A stretch of DNA of 64,000 nt. Source: Pontibacter sp. SGAir0037. GTDB taxonomy: Bacteria > Bacteroidota > Bacteroidia > Cytophagales > Hymenobacteraceae. The stretch lies in NCBI RefSeq assembly GCF_005491705.1, contig NZ_CP028092.1:3782001-3846000 (forward strand). The letters run 5' to 3'. Shown one piece after another: positions 26,600-35,145 of the stretch; within the stretch, counting starts at the first letter, position 1; each line of letters opens with the position of its first letter. A model generated the notes under the pieces. The model was not told where the DNA came from. It searched no databases and worked only from the letters and a program-made list of their open reading frames with translations. The position numbers and the translations under genes are program-made.

Positions 26600-29404
26600 T
26601 TAGAATTTGTATGTGATACCCAAAGTAGAATATTGTCCTTTGCGGAAAACCCTGAAAGGTTCATCTACTGATGTTATTTTTTGATCGTCGTCAGAATCCT
26701 GGATCAAGCGTGTTTTCTGATTTAACAGATCTTGAATGCCTGCTTTAATTTCAATATGTTCTCCTATACCTTTTGTTAGCGAAATATCTATTAGATTTCG
26801 AGGCATTTCATACACAGCCTGTCGCAGGTTACTTCCTGCAGCAAAAATGCGTCGCCCAATAACATTGTATAGTACATTAAACTGCAACTGGCGCTCATTA
26901 TCTTGGTAATATAATCCTGTGTTCAGGGCATAAGGAGATTGCCCTACCATGGCACGTTTCCCTGGCTGATAACCTGAGGACTTTTGAGACAGCTCAACTT
27001 CGCTTTTGATTAAGGCTGCATTTAGAACTACAGTTAAGTTCTGTATAAACCTACTTTCAGAAACATCAAGCAAAGATTTTCTAATTTCAGCCTCTAAGCC
27101 ATAATTGAAGGCACTTTTAGCATTTTCAAATGATATCGTATTTGCACCACTAGTATTTCTGAAAACTGCTTCAATTGGTTTCTCAAAGTGCTTGTAAAAC
27201 ACCCCAGCAGATATTAATTCGGTAGGATTAGGATAAAATTCGTAGCGAACATCTCCATTATAAATTGTAGCATTTTCTAAAGTAGGGTTACCTATCACTT
27301 CGAGCAGGTTAACAAAATCGAAGTATGGGGCAGGCGCAATTTCTCTGAATTCAGGTCTGTTAACACTTATACTACCTCCTGCACGCAACATTGCTCTTGA
27401 GGCAAGGTTGTAAGTAAAGTTGGCAGATGGTAACACGCTCACTACTGGATTCTTACGATTGATTGGAGAATTATCAAAATTTGAGGAACGCAACTCTTGG
27501 TTATTATACTCCACACGCACACCACCTGATACAGAAAGCTTTGTTGTAATTGGTGTAGAACCACTTATATATCCAGCAATATTAGTGTTAGCAGCTTCAT
27601 AGCTGTTCTGTGGATTATAGTTTTCAACTAAAATCAAGCCGTTGGTACTATTGATATTTTCTGGTGCAAAAACTTCGTTCAGCGGCTTATAAGCTATTGA
27701 TTCCTCGAAATTATTGCCATAGGCAAAAGACAGAAAACGTGAGAAATAGTCTCTATCTTTTCTTTCAGCATAAAAACCAAGTCGAATTTTAGGAGCATTT
27801 TCCGCCGTAGAGTCAGCTGTACTAAATCGATGCTCATACTGGCTGCTTGCCATAATCACATGTTCGTTAAGATCAGAGTAAAAACGCCCAGCATCCTGAA
27901 GGCTAGGATTAGAACTCGGCTGTAGCAGCACTTTATAAGTTCCGTTGCCTTCATCATCCACAGTTCTTACTCTTCTGTAATCTGGCTCATTACGATTAGT
28001 ATAGTTGTAGCCTCCAGTCCAGGTTAAGGATGATTTATTATCATTAAAATCATGAGTGCCTTGTAGCTGCCCAGAATATATTGTTCTGCTTTCGTAACGC
28101 AGTGCATAATTACGCTGCAATTGGTTACTATTTGTAAAATCAACACCTTCACGAGCCAATACTTCGCTGCTACCTAACTGATTAAATAAATTTCTAAATT
28201 CAATCTTATTATTATTGTTTAAACGAGCAGACCAGTTACTGATAACTCCAAGACGGACATTATTGGTAAAAACTTCATCTCTATAACTCTGCTGCCTCAT
28301 ACTACTGCCCAGCGAGGGATCATATGCGCCGTAAGTATCTCTTGTACCCTCAGTTATTGTTTTGGTATTACTATAAGAAACGGCATTCATACCACTCATT
28401 TGCAAAGGACCCAGATCGAAAATACGATTTAAGCCCAAGGACAAACGCAGGTCAGGAGCAGCTGTAGTAGACTGAGGAGCCCAGTTATTAGGGAATAAGC
28501 GCCCAACTTGTTGCAGTTGATCCTGTCTGCCTGATAAAGTATTAACATTTGCAGGCACACCTTCTGGAATAGCGCGTTTCCCATTATCGAACCCTAAAAA
28601 ATCGGTAGTACTCTTACTATCGTTTAGAAATGTGTTAAAGGTAGTGCCTACCCTGTAAGCACCTGAAATTCCAATGTTGGTTGAATTATCAGCAACTACA
28701 TTTTTTGTATATATTTTTATAACACCTCCGCCAAACTCACCAGGTAGTTCAGGGGATCCATTCTTGTAGATCATGATGCGATCTATCACACTTGTTGGAA
28801 GAATATCGAACGAAAAAGCTTTTTGATCTGGTTCTGTACTTGGTGTTAAGGCATCGTTCAGCATAACTGTATTATAACGCTGATTCATACCTCTGATAAC
28901 TATATAACGGTCATTCAGAATCGTAACTCCCGGAATACGCTTAACGGTTTCTGCTGCATCACGGTCCATAGACTTAGCTATCTGCTCGCCACCAACGCCG
29001 CTTACAACCACTTCGCTTTGCCGCATTGTTTGCAATACAGCCATTTCCGTATTTGTTTGGCGGGCTCCAACTATTTCTACCCCTTGAATTTCGGTAGCCA
29101 TTGATTCAAGCTGCACGTTTAACACAGCTGCTTGGCCTGCACTAACTTTTACTGCAGCACTTTCAAAAGACTTATAAGAAAGAAATGTAACTGACACAGT
29201 ATATGTACCTGGGTCTAACGGCAATGTAAAATTTCCTTCGTAGTTAGTAGTAGTTCCCTTGGAAGTACCCTTTACAAACACCACTGCTCCGATAATTTCC
29301 TCCCCGGAATTCTTATCAGTAACTTTGCCTTTAAGTGTAGCCTGTTGGGCAAAGCCATAAAATGTAGTGGAAAGAATGGTGAGAAATGTAAATAAAAATT
29401 TCAT
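26600..29404 (-). CDS. TonB-dependent outer membrane receptor
   Basis: A 934-residue receptor. A signal peptide (FLFTFLTILSTTFYGFAQQ) is followed by a CarboxypepD_reg-like domain (about 20-110, ATLKGKVTDKNSGEEIIGAV, GNFTLPLDPGTYTVSVTFLS), a plug domain (about 125-235, including AAETVKRIPGVTILNDRYIV and IRGMNQRYNTVMLNDA) and a 22-strand-type beta-barrel ending in a C-terminal Phe (TLGITYKF). It takes up a ligand with energy from TonB-ExbBD. It is co-transcribed with the lipoprotein gene and diverges from the phosphate porin/Pst genes; upstream are 11-bp-spaced TTAACA-like repeats and a -7 element. An organic or bound phosphate ligand is therefore the leading guess. SusC-like signature residues are not evident. 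Confidence 0.92.
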   Translation of the reverse strand: MKFLFTFLTILSTTFYGFAQQATLKGKVTDKNSGEEIIGAVVFVKGTSKGTTTNYEGNFTLPLDPGTYTVSVTFLSYKSFESAAVKVSAGQAAVLNVQLESMATEIQGVEIVGARQTNTEMAVLQTMRQSEVVVSGVGGEQIAKSMDRDAAETVKRIPGVTILNDRYIVIRGMNQRYNTVMLNDALTPSTEPDQKAFSFDILPTSVIDRIMIYKNGSPELPGEFGGGVIKIYTKNVVADNSTNIGISGAYRVGTTFNTFLNDSKSTTDFLGFDNGKRAIPEGVPANVNTLSGRQDQLQQVGRLFPNNWAPQSTTAAPDLRLSLGLNRIFDLGPLQMSGMNAVSYSNTKTITEGTRDTYGAYDPSLGSSMRQQSYRDEVFTNNVRLGVISNWSARLNNNNKIEFRNLFNQLGSSEVLAREGVDFTNSNQLQRNYALRYESRTIYSGQLQGTHDFNDNKSSLTWTGGYNYTNRNEPDYRRVRTVDDEGNGTYKVLLQPSSNPSLQDAGRFYSDLNEHVIMASSQYEHRFSTADSTAENAPKIRLGFYAERKDRDYFSRFLSFAYGNNFEESIAYKPLNEVFAPENINSTNGLILVENYNPQNSYEAANTNIAGYISGSTPITTKLSVSGGVRVEYNNQELRSSNFDNSPINRKNPVVSVLPSANFTYNLASRAMLRAGGSISVNRPEFREIAPAPYFDFVNLLEVIGNPTLENATIYNGDVRYEFYPNPTELISAGVFYKHFEKPIEAVFRNTSGANTISFENAKSAFNYGLEAEIRKSLLDVSESRFIQNLTVVLNAALIKSEVELSQKSSGYQPGKRAMVGQSPYALNTGLYYQDNERQLQFNVLYNVIGRRIFAAGSNLRQAVYEMPRNLIDISLTKGIGEHIEIKAGIQDLLNQKTRLIQDSDDDQKITSVDEPFRVFRKGQYSTLGITYKF

Positions 29405-29431
29405 TGATCTACTTTGTTTTTAGTCTCGCTG

Positions 29432-29487
29432 CAAAAGTAGATCAGTCATTTTAAGCTAATATTAACCACTAATTATGTTAATGTTAA
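29432..29487 (-). promoter_or_regulatory. TonB receptor promoter with weak PHO-box-like repeats
   Basis: On the minus strand TACTTTTG (29432-29439) matches TAnnTTTG. Upstream of it, hexamers TTAACA, ATAATT, TTAATA and TTAAAA start at an exact 11-bp period (29487, 29476, 29465, 29454). The distance from the last repeat to the -7 box equals that in the porin promoter. Only one of the four is a perfect repeat, so in such AT-rich DNA chance is possible. Confidence 0.4.
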
Positions 29488-29777
29488 TCATTGCTCTTCC
29501 GTGTTAAGAGAAATTTATCTTAATGTTACCTGTAATTAAACTATTTGTTAACCACATGTAAAGTACTGTTAATATCTCCATCTTACCCTAGTTTAACCCA
29601 CCACAATGAACTATACAAAATCCAAAACATGCCCTGTTTTATAAAGGACTCCATCAGTTAAAAACAACATATACTGTTTATTTTAACTTAAACCTAGGCA
29701 GACACAGAACGCGCAGCTACTATATTAATGCAATTTCCCATTCCTAAGTTATCAATAAGGGAAACCCATAAAATCTC

Positions 29778-29816
29778 ATAACAATAACTTAACATTACCA
29801 TAACACACAACTAACA
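29778..29816 (+). promoter_or_regulatory. PHO-box-like array: four (A/T/C)TAACA repeats, 11-bp period
   Basis: ATAACA, TTAACA, ATAACA and CTAACA begin at 29778, 29789, 29800 and 29811, an exact 11-bp spacing, with TAACA identical in all four. PhoB/PhoP-type response regulators bind head-to-tail repeats with this period. The array ends 9 bp before a -7-like GAACTTTG (29826-29833), placing it where an activator would replace the -33 element. Assignment to PhoB-type control is inferred from the downstream phosphate genes. Confidence 0.72.
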
Positions 29817-29951
29817 TCCAAGTAAGAACTTTGTGGTGCAAAAGCAAGTACAGCCTGACTAACTGGTACGAGCTGAGCAGTTGCCTTTCTGGAACGGCTG
29901 GACCCCGCCCCAGAGAGAAATAAAGCAACATGCATTAAATTCTCACCCACA

Positions 29952-31262
29952 ATGACAAAAACAACAGTAAAAGCTGTTCTGGCAACAGGACTGTCTTTAT
30001 GGTTTAGCTTTGCCCATCAAGTAAAAGCACAGGAACAAACGGATAGCACCAGCATAACCGTTGCAGCACCATCCGCGACACAGCAAGTTCCCCCTGTCGC
30101 ATCTCCTACAAAAAAGTGGTATGAGAGAATCTCGCTAAGAAGCTATACCCAAATACGCTACAACCGCCTGCTCGAGACAAACCCACTGCTTAAGTGCGAC
30201 CAGTGCGACAGGTCTTTAGGAGAAAACGGAGGCTTTTTTATACGCCGGGCCCGACTAATCTTCAGCGGCAATGTGCATGAAAGGGTGTTTGTGTATATCC
30301 AGCCCGATCTTGCCTCTTCTCCGGGCGGAGGTTCTCTTAATTTCCTGCAGTTACGAGATGCTTATTTCGATCTGGCCCTGGACAAAGACAAGGAATTCAG
30401 ACTGCGTTTCGGGCAAAGCAAGGTGCCCTATGGGTTTGAAAACATGCAGTCGAGCAGCAACCGTATCGTGCTGGACCGTAACGATGCCCTGAACAGTGCA
30501 GTGGCTAACGAACGAGACATAGGTATTTTCTTTTACTGGGCACCTACGGTAGTGCGCGAGCGCTTCGAAGAATTGACCAACTCAGTTCTGAAAGGCTCCG
30601 GAGACTATGGCATGTTCGGCTTAGGCATCTACAACGGCCAAACGGCCAACAGACCTGAAGCCAACAATACACAACATATTGTAGCTCGTTTCACATATCC
30701 TATAAAGCTTCCTAACGGTCAGTTTATAGAACCAGGCATTCAGGCTTATACAGGCATCTATACCTTAACTGCCGATCAGCTGACTACTGGCGTTACTATT
30801 AACCCGAACAACGAAGCTACTGCCCCAACCTCTGAACCCTTGGCCCCGAATTTTAAAGATCAGCGTATAGCTGCCACCGTTGTTGTTTACCCGCAACCGC
30901 TGGGTTTTCAAGCCGAATACAACGTAGGAAGAGGCCCTGAATATGACATCGCTACAAACTCTATTCAGACAAAATCTCTGAAAGGAGGCTATGCTCAAGC
31001 CATTTATCAATTAAAAATAGGAGAACAGTTCCTGCTTCCCTTCCTGAAAATGCAATATTATGAAGGCGGCAAAAAGCACGAGTTGGATGCTACCAGCCAT
31101 CGGGTTTATGAAACAGAGATAGGTGCAGAATGGCAGCCTTTTAAAAATTTTGAACTGGTAGCCGACTATAGCATCGGCGACAGAACTACAAGCAATGCAA
31201 GAGTACAGAACAACAGGCAGTCTGGCAACAGGCTCAGGCTACAGGCACAGTTTAGCTTCTAA
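29952..31262 (+). CDS. OprO/OprP-like (Porin_O_P family) outer membrane porin
   Basis: A 436-residue outer-membrane barrel. The signal peptide (VLATGLSLWFSFAHQVKAQ) is followed by a Pro/Ser/Thr-rich linker and then porin strands with family features: RSYTQIRYNRLL, FFIRRARLIFSGNVHERVFV, LRDAYFDLALDKDKEFRLRF, GQSKVPYGFENMQSSSNRI and NERDIGIFFY. The Pseudomonas homologues OprP and OprO pass phosphate and polyphosphate. A C-terminal Phe (LRLQAQFSF) suits BAM insertion. An exact 11-bp repeat array precedes it and the Pst operon follows, so a phosphate-inducible phosphate channel is the likely role. CDQC near residue 80 is an unusual cysteine pair for a porin. Confidence 0.9.
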   Translation: MTKTTVKAVLATGLSLWFSFAHQVKAQEQTDSTSITVAAPSATQQVPPVASPTKKWYERISLRSYTQIRYNRLLETNPLLKCDQCDRSLGENGGFFIRRARLIFSGNVHERVFVYIQPDLASSPGGGSLNFLQLRDAYFDLALDKDKEFRLRFGQSKVPYGFENMQSSSNRIVLDRNDALNSAVANERDIGIFFYWAPTVVRERFEELTNSVLKGSGDYGMFGLGIYNGQTANRPEANNTQHIVARFTYPIKLPNGQFIEPGIQAYTGIYTLTADQLTTGVTINPNNEATAPTSEPLAPNFKDQRIAATVVVYPQPLGFQAEYNVGRGPEYDIATNSIQTKSLKGGYAQAIYQLKIGEQFLLPFLKMQYYEGGKKHELDATSHRVYETEIGAEWQPFKNFELVADYSIGDRTTSNARVQNNRQSGNRLRLQAQFSF

Positions 31263-31316
31263 TGCGGTTTACAACTTCTATACAACAGGAAGGAACCATG
31301 CAGCTACTGTTAAAAC

Positions 31317-31333
31317 TTAACAATAACATAACA
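31317..31333 (+). promoter_or_regulatory. PHO-box-like repeats upstream of pstS
   Basis: TTAACA (31317) and ATAACA (31328) are spaced exactly 11 bp, with a further overlapping TAACA at 31324 and a degenerate TTAAGA at 31338. They lie about 195 bp before pstS. A -7-like CAAATTTG is found at 31366-31373. The same words as in the porin array suggest common control, but the geometry is less regular. Confidence 0.45.
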
Positions 31334-31526
31334 TTACTTAAGAAAGGGATTGCTTGGTAATATACCAAATTTGCAGTCGATTACATAAACTTAAAGGGAC
31401 TAAACGGCATACAGCGCAAACCAACCAACTGACTGATCTACAGCTTGTAGCTCAACAGTAACCTCCAACCTTCAATTACAGTTTAATCTCACAAAATCAA
31501 ACAACAACACAAAACCAATCTGGCTT

Positions 31527-32507
31527 ATGTTAAAATTTAAGCTATATGCTGCACTTGTTTTAGGCGGCACTCTTTTGCTAAGCGCTTGCGGTGGCAATCA
31601 AAATGAAGGTTCAACTACTGCCTCTAATTTAGAAGGCAGTATTCAGATCGACGGTTCATCTACCGTTTACCCTATTACCGAGGCAGTTGCAGAAGATTTT
31701 AGAGCCGAGGCATCCGGTGTAAAAGTAACTGTCGGTATTTCGGGTACAGGCGGCGGCATGAAAAAGTTTACGCGCGGCGAAATAGATATCGTAGATGCTT
31801 CCCGCACCATGAACGCCGAAGAAGCCGCAACAGCCAACTCCAACAACATTTCATATTTAGAACTCCCTGTTGCATACGACGGCCTTACAATTGTTGTGAA
31901 CCCTGAAAACGACTGGGTGAAAGATATTACAGTAGCAGAACTTAAAAAAATCTGGGAGCCAGCTGCACAAGGAACAATCACCCGCTGGAATCAGATCAGG
32001 CCGGAATGGCCTAACCAGGAGATCCATTTATATGGGGCCGGAGTAGAATCGGGAACTTACGATTACTTTACAGAAGCTATTGTAGGAAAAAGCCACTCCA
32101 GCCGTGGCGACTATACAGCCAGCGAAGACGACAATGTGTTGGTACAAGGCGTTTCAACAGATAAATATGCACTGGGCTTCTTCGGCTATGCATACTACGA
32201 AGAAAACCAAAATAAGCTGAAAGCAGTGCCTGTAAACGATGGCAACGACAGCAACGGTGCAGGCGCTATTATGCCTTCTCTGGAAACTGTAAAAGATGGC
32301 ACCTATGCTCCGCTTTCGCGCCCGCTGTTCATTTATGTGAACTCGAAGGCAGCTGCAAGACCGGAAGTAGTAGAGTTTGTGAACTTTTACCTGGATAATG
32401 CCGCTACTCTTAGCGAAGAAGTAGGGTATATTCCAATGCCTGCCGAAAACTACAAAGAGCAGAAGCAGAAGTTCCAGCAGTTCACATCTGGCGTAGCAAA
32501 GCAATAA
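31527..32507 (+). CDS. pstS: Phosphate ABC transporter substrate-binding lipoprotein PstS
   Basis: A 326-residue periplasmic phosphate-binding lipoprotein with lipobox LLLSACGG (Cys21). The phosphate-binding segments of the family are present: IDGSSTVYPITEAVAEDF, SGTGGGMKKFTRGEIDIVDA, SR after it, and the GAGVESGTYDYF loop. It captures phosphate for PstCAB. It is first in the pst operon; a stem-loop before pstC could leave PstS in excess over the membrane subunits. PHO-box-like repeats lie upstream. Confidence 0.95.
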   Translation: MLKFKLYAALVLGGTLLLSACGGNQNEGSTTASNLEGSIQIDGSSTVYPITEAVAEDFRAEASGVKVTVGISGTGGGMKKFTRGEIDIVDASRTMNAEEAATANSNNISYLELPVAYDGLTIVVNPENDWVKDITVAELKKIWEPAAQGTITRWNQIRPEWPNQEIHLYGAGVESGTYDYFTEAIVGKSHSSRGDYTASEDDNVLVQGVSTDKYALGFFGYAYYEENQNKLKAVPVNDGNDSNGAGAIMPSLETVKDGTYAPLSRPLFIYVNSKAAARPEVVEFVNFYLDNAATLSEEVGYIPMPAENYKEQKQKFQQFTSGVAKQ

Positions 32508-32525
32508 TTTAATTATCTTATATAT

Positions 32526-32568
32526 AGTGCGGTTAAAGACATAGTAATTTACATGCCTTAACCGCACT
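32526..32568 (+). terminator. Intercistronic hairpin between pstS and pstC
   Basis: AGTGCGGTTAA (32526-32536) pairs exactly with TTAACCGCACT (32558-32568). There is no T-run after it, so it is more likely a partial attenuator or mRNA 3'-end stabiliser than a full terminator. Confidence 0.6.
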
Positions 32569-32583
32569 TAATTCTTAAGCACC

Positions 32584-33459
32584 TTGAGAGTACAAGAGAA
32601 AATTATTGAAGGTTTGCTGCGTATGTCCGCAGTTATCACCGTACTCATCACCATTGGTATTATCTGGGTACTGCTGTCGGAATCGGTTGCTTTCTTCAGA
32701 GAGGTTTCTATAGTGGAATTCCTGACGGAGAAAGAATGGACACCGCTGTTTGCCGACAAGAGATTTGGCATATTGCCCCTGGTGGCAGGCACCTTTCTGA
32801 CTACCGCTATTGCTATTGCAGTAGCGCTCCCGTTAGGGCTAACCATTGCTGTGTACCTGAACGAATACGCCCACGCCCGCTTAAAACAGGTTGTAAAGCC
32901 TATGCTGGAGGTGCTGGCAACAATTCCAACAGTGGTCTATGGCTTCTTTGCCTTAACGGTAGTTACTCCTTTCCTGCAAAAAATTATTCCAGGCTTAGCT
33001 GGTTTCAATGCTTTATCTGCTGGTATTGTAATGGGCATCATGATTATCCCGATGATATCTTCCTTAAGCGAAGATGCCATTAGTGCTGTACCCCGCTCCT
33101 TACGGGAAGCAGCTTACGGCATGGGTTCTACCCGGTTACAAACCGCATTTGGCGTGATGGTTCCTGCCGCTTCGTCAGGCATAGTGGTATCGGTTATACT
33201 GGCTATTTCGCGGGCTGTAGGCGAAACTATGATTGTGGCTATCGCAGCCGGACAGCAACCAAGGCTAACCTTAAACCCACTGGTTCCTATCGAAACAATT
33301 ACGACTTATATTGTGCAGGTAAGCTTAGGCGATGTGCCGCACGGCTCGCTGGAATACAGAACCATATTTGCAGCTGGTATTACGCTGTTTGTGTTCACGT
33401 TTGCACTAAACAATATCAGTTTCTGGATTAAAAAGAAATATCAGGAGAAGTATGACTAA
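32584..33459 (+). CDS. pstC: Phosphate ABC transporter permease PstC
   Basis: A 291-residue inner-membrane permease with six predicted helices. The BPD_transp motif is [20 protein letters not shown] (EAA loop), and the conserved [13 protein letters not shown] and [15 protein letters not shown] segments are typical of PstC. The start appears to be TTG at 32584: an in-frame stop lies 13 bp upstream, the first ATG is 13 codons later, and the residues [11 protein letters not shown] fit the family N-terminus. It overlaps pstA by 8 bp. Confidence 0.93.
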   Translation: MRVQEKIIEGLLRMSAVITVLITIGIIWVLLSESVAFFREVSIVEFLTEKEWTPLFADKRFGILPLVAGTFLTTAIAIAVALPLGLTIAVYLNEYAHARLKQVVKPMLEVLATIPTVVYGFFALTVVTPFLQKIIPGLAGFNALSAGIVMGIMIIPMISSLSEDAISAVPRSLREAAYGMGSTRLQTAFGVMVPAASSGIVVSVILAISRAVGETMIVAIAAGQQPRLTLNPLVPIETITTYIVQVSLGDVPHGSLEYRTIFAAGITLFVFTFALNNISFWIKKKYQEKYD

Positions 33460-34309
33460 TTCAGATAAAAACAGGCTGAAAGACAAGGCTTTTCAAGTCT
33501 TTGGCATTTTTTGCACCTTTATAGGCATTGTTGTATTAGGTGTTTTCCTGGTTGATATTATTATAGAAGGTGCCAAAAGAATTGACTGGGACTTCTTAAC
33601 CAGCCTACCCTCCAGAAGGGCCAGCAGGGCAGGTATACTTACCGCCTGGGCAGGCACACTCTGGATACTGGTATTAACAGCTGTTATTGCCTTTCCGATA
33701 GGTATAGCTACAGGCGTTTACCTGGAAGAATACAGTAAAAAAGGGCGACTGGCTAATATTCTGGAAATTAACATAGCAAACCTGGCAGGTGTACCTTCCA
33801 TTATTTATGGTTTGCTTGGCCTGGAGCTGTTTGTAAGGCAAATGCGCCTGGGTGGCAGCCTACTGGCAGGTGCACTTACCTTATCGCTGCTGATACTGCC
33901 TATTATTATAGTAACTACCCGCGAAGCGATAAAAGCAGTACCCAGAAGCATCCGCGATGGTTCTTTTGCCCTGGGAGCTTCTAAATGGCAAACCACGTGG
34001 CACCAGGTACTGCCTGCCTCCTTTGGCGGTATACTTACAGGCATCATTCTGGCACTTTCCAGGGCTGTGGGAGAAGCTGCTCCGCTTATTGTGATAGGTG
34101 CACTGGCCTATGTGCCATTTGTTCCGGGCACACCTATGGATGAGTTTACAGTATTGCCTATCCAGATCTTTAACTGGACGTCTCGCCCACAGGCTGATTT
34201 CCTGGTAAATGCAGCGGCAGCCATTATTATATTATTAGCCATCACATTTGTGCTAAACGGCATTGCCGTATACCTTCGCAACAGGCAGCAGAAAAAAGTA
34301 AAGTGGTAA
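33452..34309 (+). CDS. pstA: Phosphate ABC transporter permease PstA
   Basis: A 285-residue permease, partner of PstC. Helix one is followed by the long periplasmic segment [20 protein letters not shown] that is characteristic of PstA. The EAA loop is [20 protein letters not shown] and the motif [17 protein letters not shown] follows. Its start lies inside the pstC end (8-bp overlap), and pstB follows after 7 bp, so translation is coupled across the operon. Confidence 0.95.
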   Translation: MTNSDKNRLKDKAFQVFGIFCTFIGIVVLGVFLVDIIIEGAKRIDWDFLTSLPSRRASRAGILTAWAGTLWILVLTAVIAFPIGIATGVYLEEYSKKGRLANILEINIANLAGVPSIIYGLLGLELFVRQMRLGGSLLAGALTLSLLILPIIIVTTREAIKAVPRSIRDGSFALGASKWQTTWHQVLPASFGGILTGIILALSRAVGEAAPLIVIGALAYVPFVPGTPMDEFTVLPIQIFNWTSRPQADFLVNAAAAIIILLAITFVLNGIAVYLRNRQQKKVKW

Positions 34310-34316
34310 AGAATTC

Positions 34317-35081
34317 ATGAAAGAGAAAACATATAAGCTGGAAGCAAAAGATTTAAATGCCTACTATGGCAACTTCCATGCACTTAAAAATATAAACCTG
34401 GCAATGGAAGAAAAGGCTGTTACAGCCTTTATTGGTCCCTCAGGCTGTGGTAAATCTACTTTCCTGCGCACGCTCAACCGTATGAACGACTACGTGGACG
34501 GCTTTAGAGTAGAAGGCGACATTCTGCTCGATGGACGGGACATCTACGATAAGAAAGTACGGGTAGATGAACTTCGCAAAGAGGTAGGGATGGTTTTTCA
34601 GAAGCCGAACCCTTTCCCGAAAAGCATTTTTGAGAATGTGATATATGGCCTTAAAATACAAGGCATTAAAAACAAAGCCGTTCTGAACGACGTTTGTGAA
34701 AAGTCGCTGCGGCAGGCGGCTCTCTGGGATGAGGTAAAGGACAAGCTGGATAAATCTGCCCTGGCTCTTTCAGGGGGGCAGCAACAGCGGCTTTGCATTG
34801 CACGTGCCCTGGCCATTCAGCCAACAGTGCTATTGATGGACGAACCAGCTTCTGCCCTCGACCCGATCTCTACTTCTAAAATTGAGGAGCTTATCTACGA
34901 TCTCAAAAAGGACTACACTATTGTTATTGTTACTCACAACATGCAGCAGGCGGGTCGTGTTAGCGATCATACGGCTTTTTTCTACATGGGCGAGTTAGTG
35001 GAATATGCTAAAACCAAAACGCTGTTTACAAGCCCGAAAAACGAGCGGACTCAGAACTACATTACAGGCCGTTTCGGGTAA
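34317..35081 (+). CDS. pstB: Phosphate ABC transporter ATP-binding protein PstB
   Basis: A 254-residue ABC ATPase with a full set of motifs: Walker [10 protein letters not shown] (40-48), Q-loop Q95 ([10 protein letters not shown]), signature LSGGQQQR (151-158), Walker B LLMDEP (Asp175, Glu176) and H-loop VTHNMQQA. The PstB-typical stretch [10 protein letters not shown] and FEGDI-like [13 protein letters not shown] are present. It energises phosphate import through PstCA and, with PhoU, relays phosphate status to the Pho sensor kinase. Confidence 0.97.
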   Translation: MKEKTYKLEAKDLNAYYGNFHALKNINLAMEEKAVTAFIGPSGCGKSTFLRTLNRMNDYVDGFRVEGDILLDGRDIYDKKVRVDELRKEVGMVFQKPNPFPKSIFENVIYGLKIQGIKNKAVLNDVCEKSLRQAALWDEVKDKLDKSALALSGGQQQRLCIARALAIQPTVLLMDEPASALDPISTSKIEELIYDLKKDYTIVIVTHNMQQAGRVSDHTAFFYMGELVEYAKTKTLFTSPKNERTQNYITGRFG

Positions 35082-35145
35082 TAGCTACAACCCTGTTCTT
35101 TTTCGTAAATACTAGGTACACTCACCCATAACACTAACAACAAGC

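Larger units (their letters stand above)
29405..29951. other. Divergent control region of the phosphate island
   Basis: This 547-bp AT-rich region separates the TonB receptor from the porin. It is full of TTAAC/GTTAA words. The clear elements are listed separately: a minus-strand -7 box and repeats near the receptor, and a plus-strand repeat array and -7 box near the porin. Additional TGTTA words occur at 29502, 29524, 29546 and 29567. No ORF of interest is present. Confidence 0.7.
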
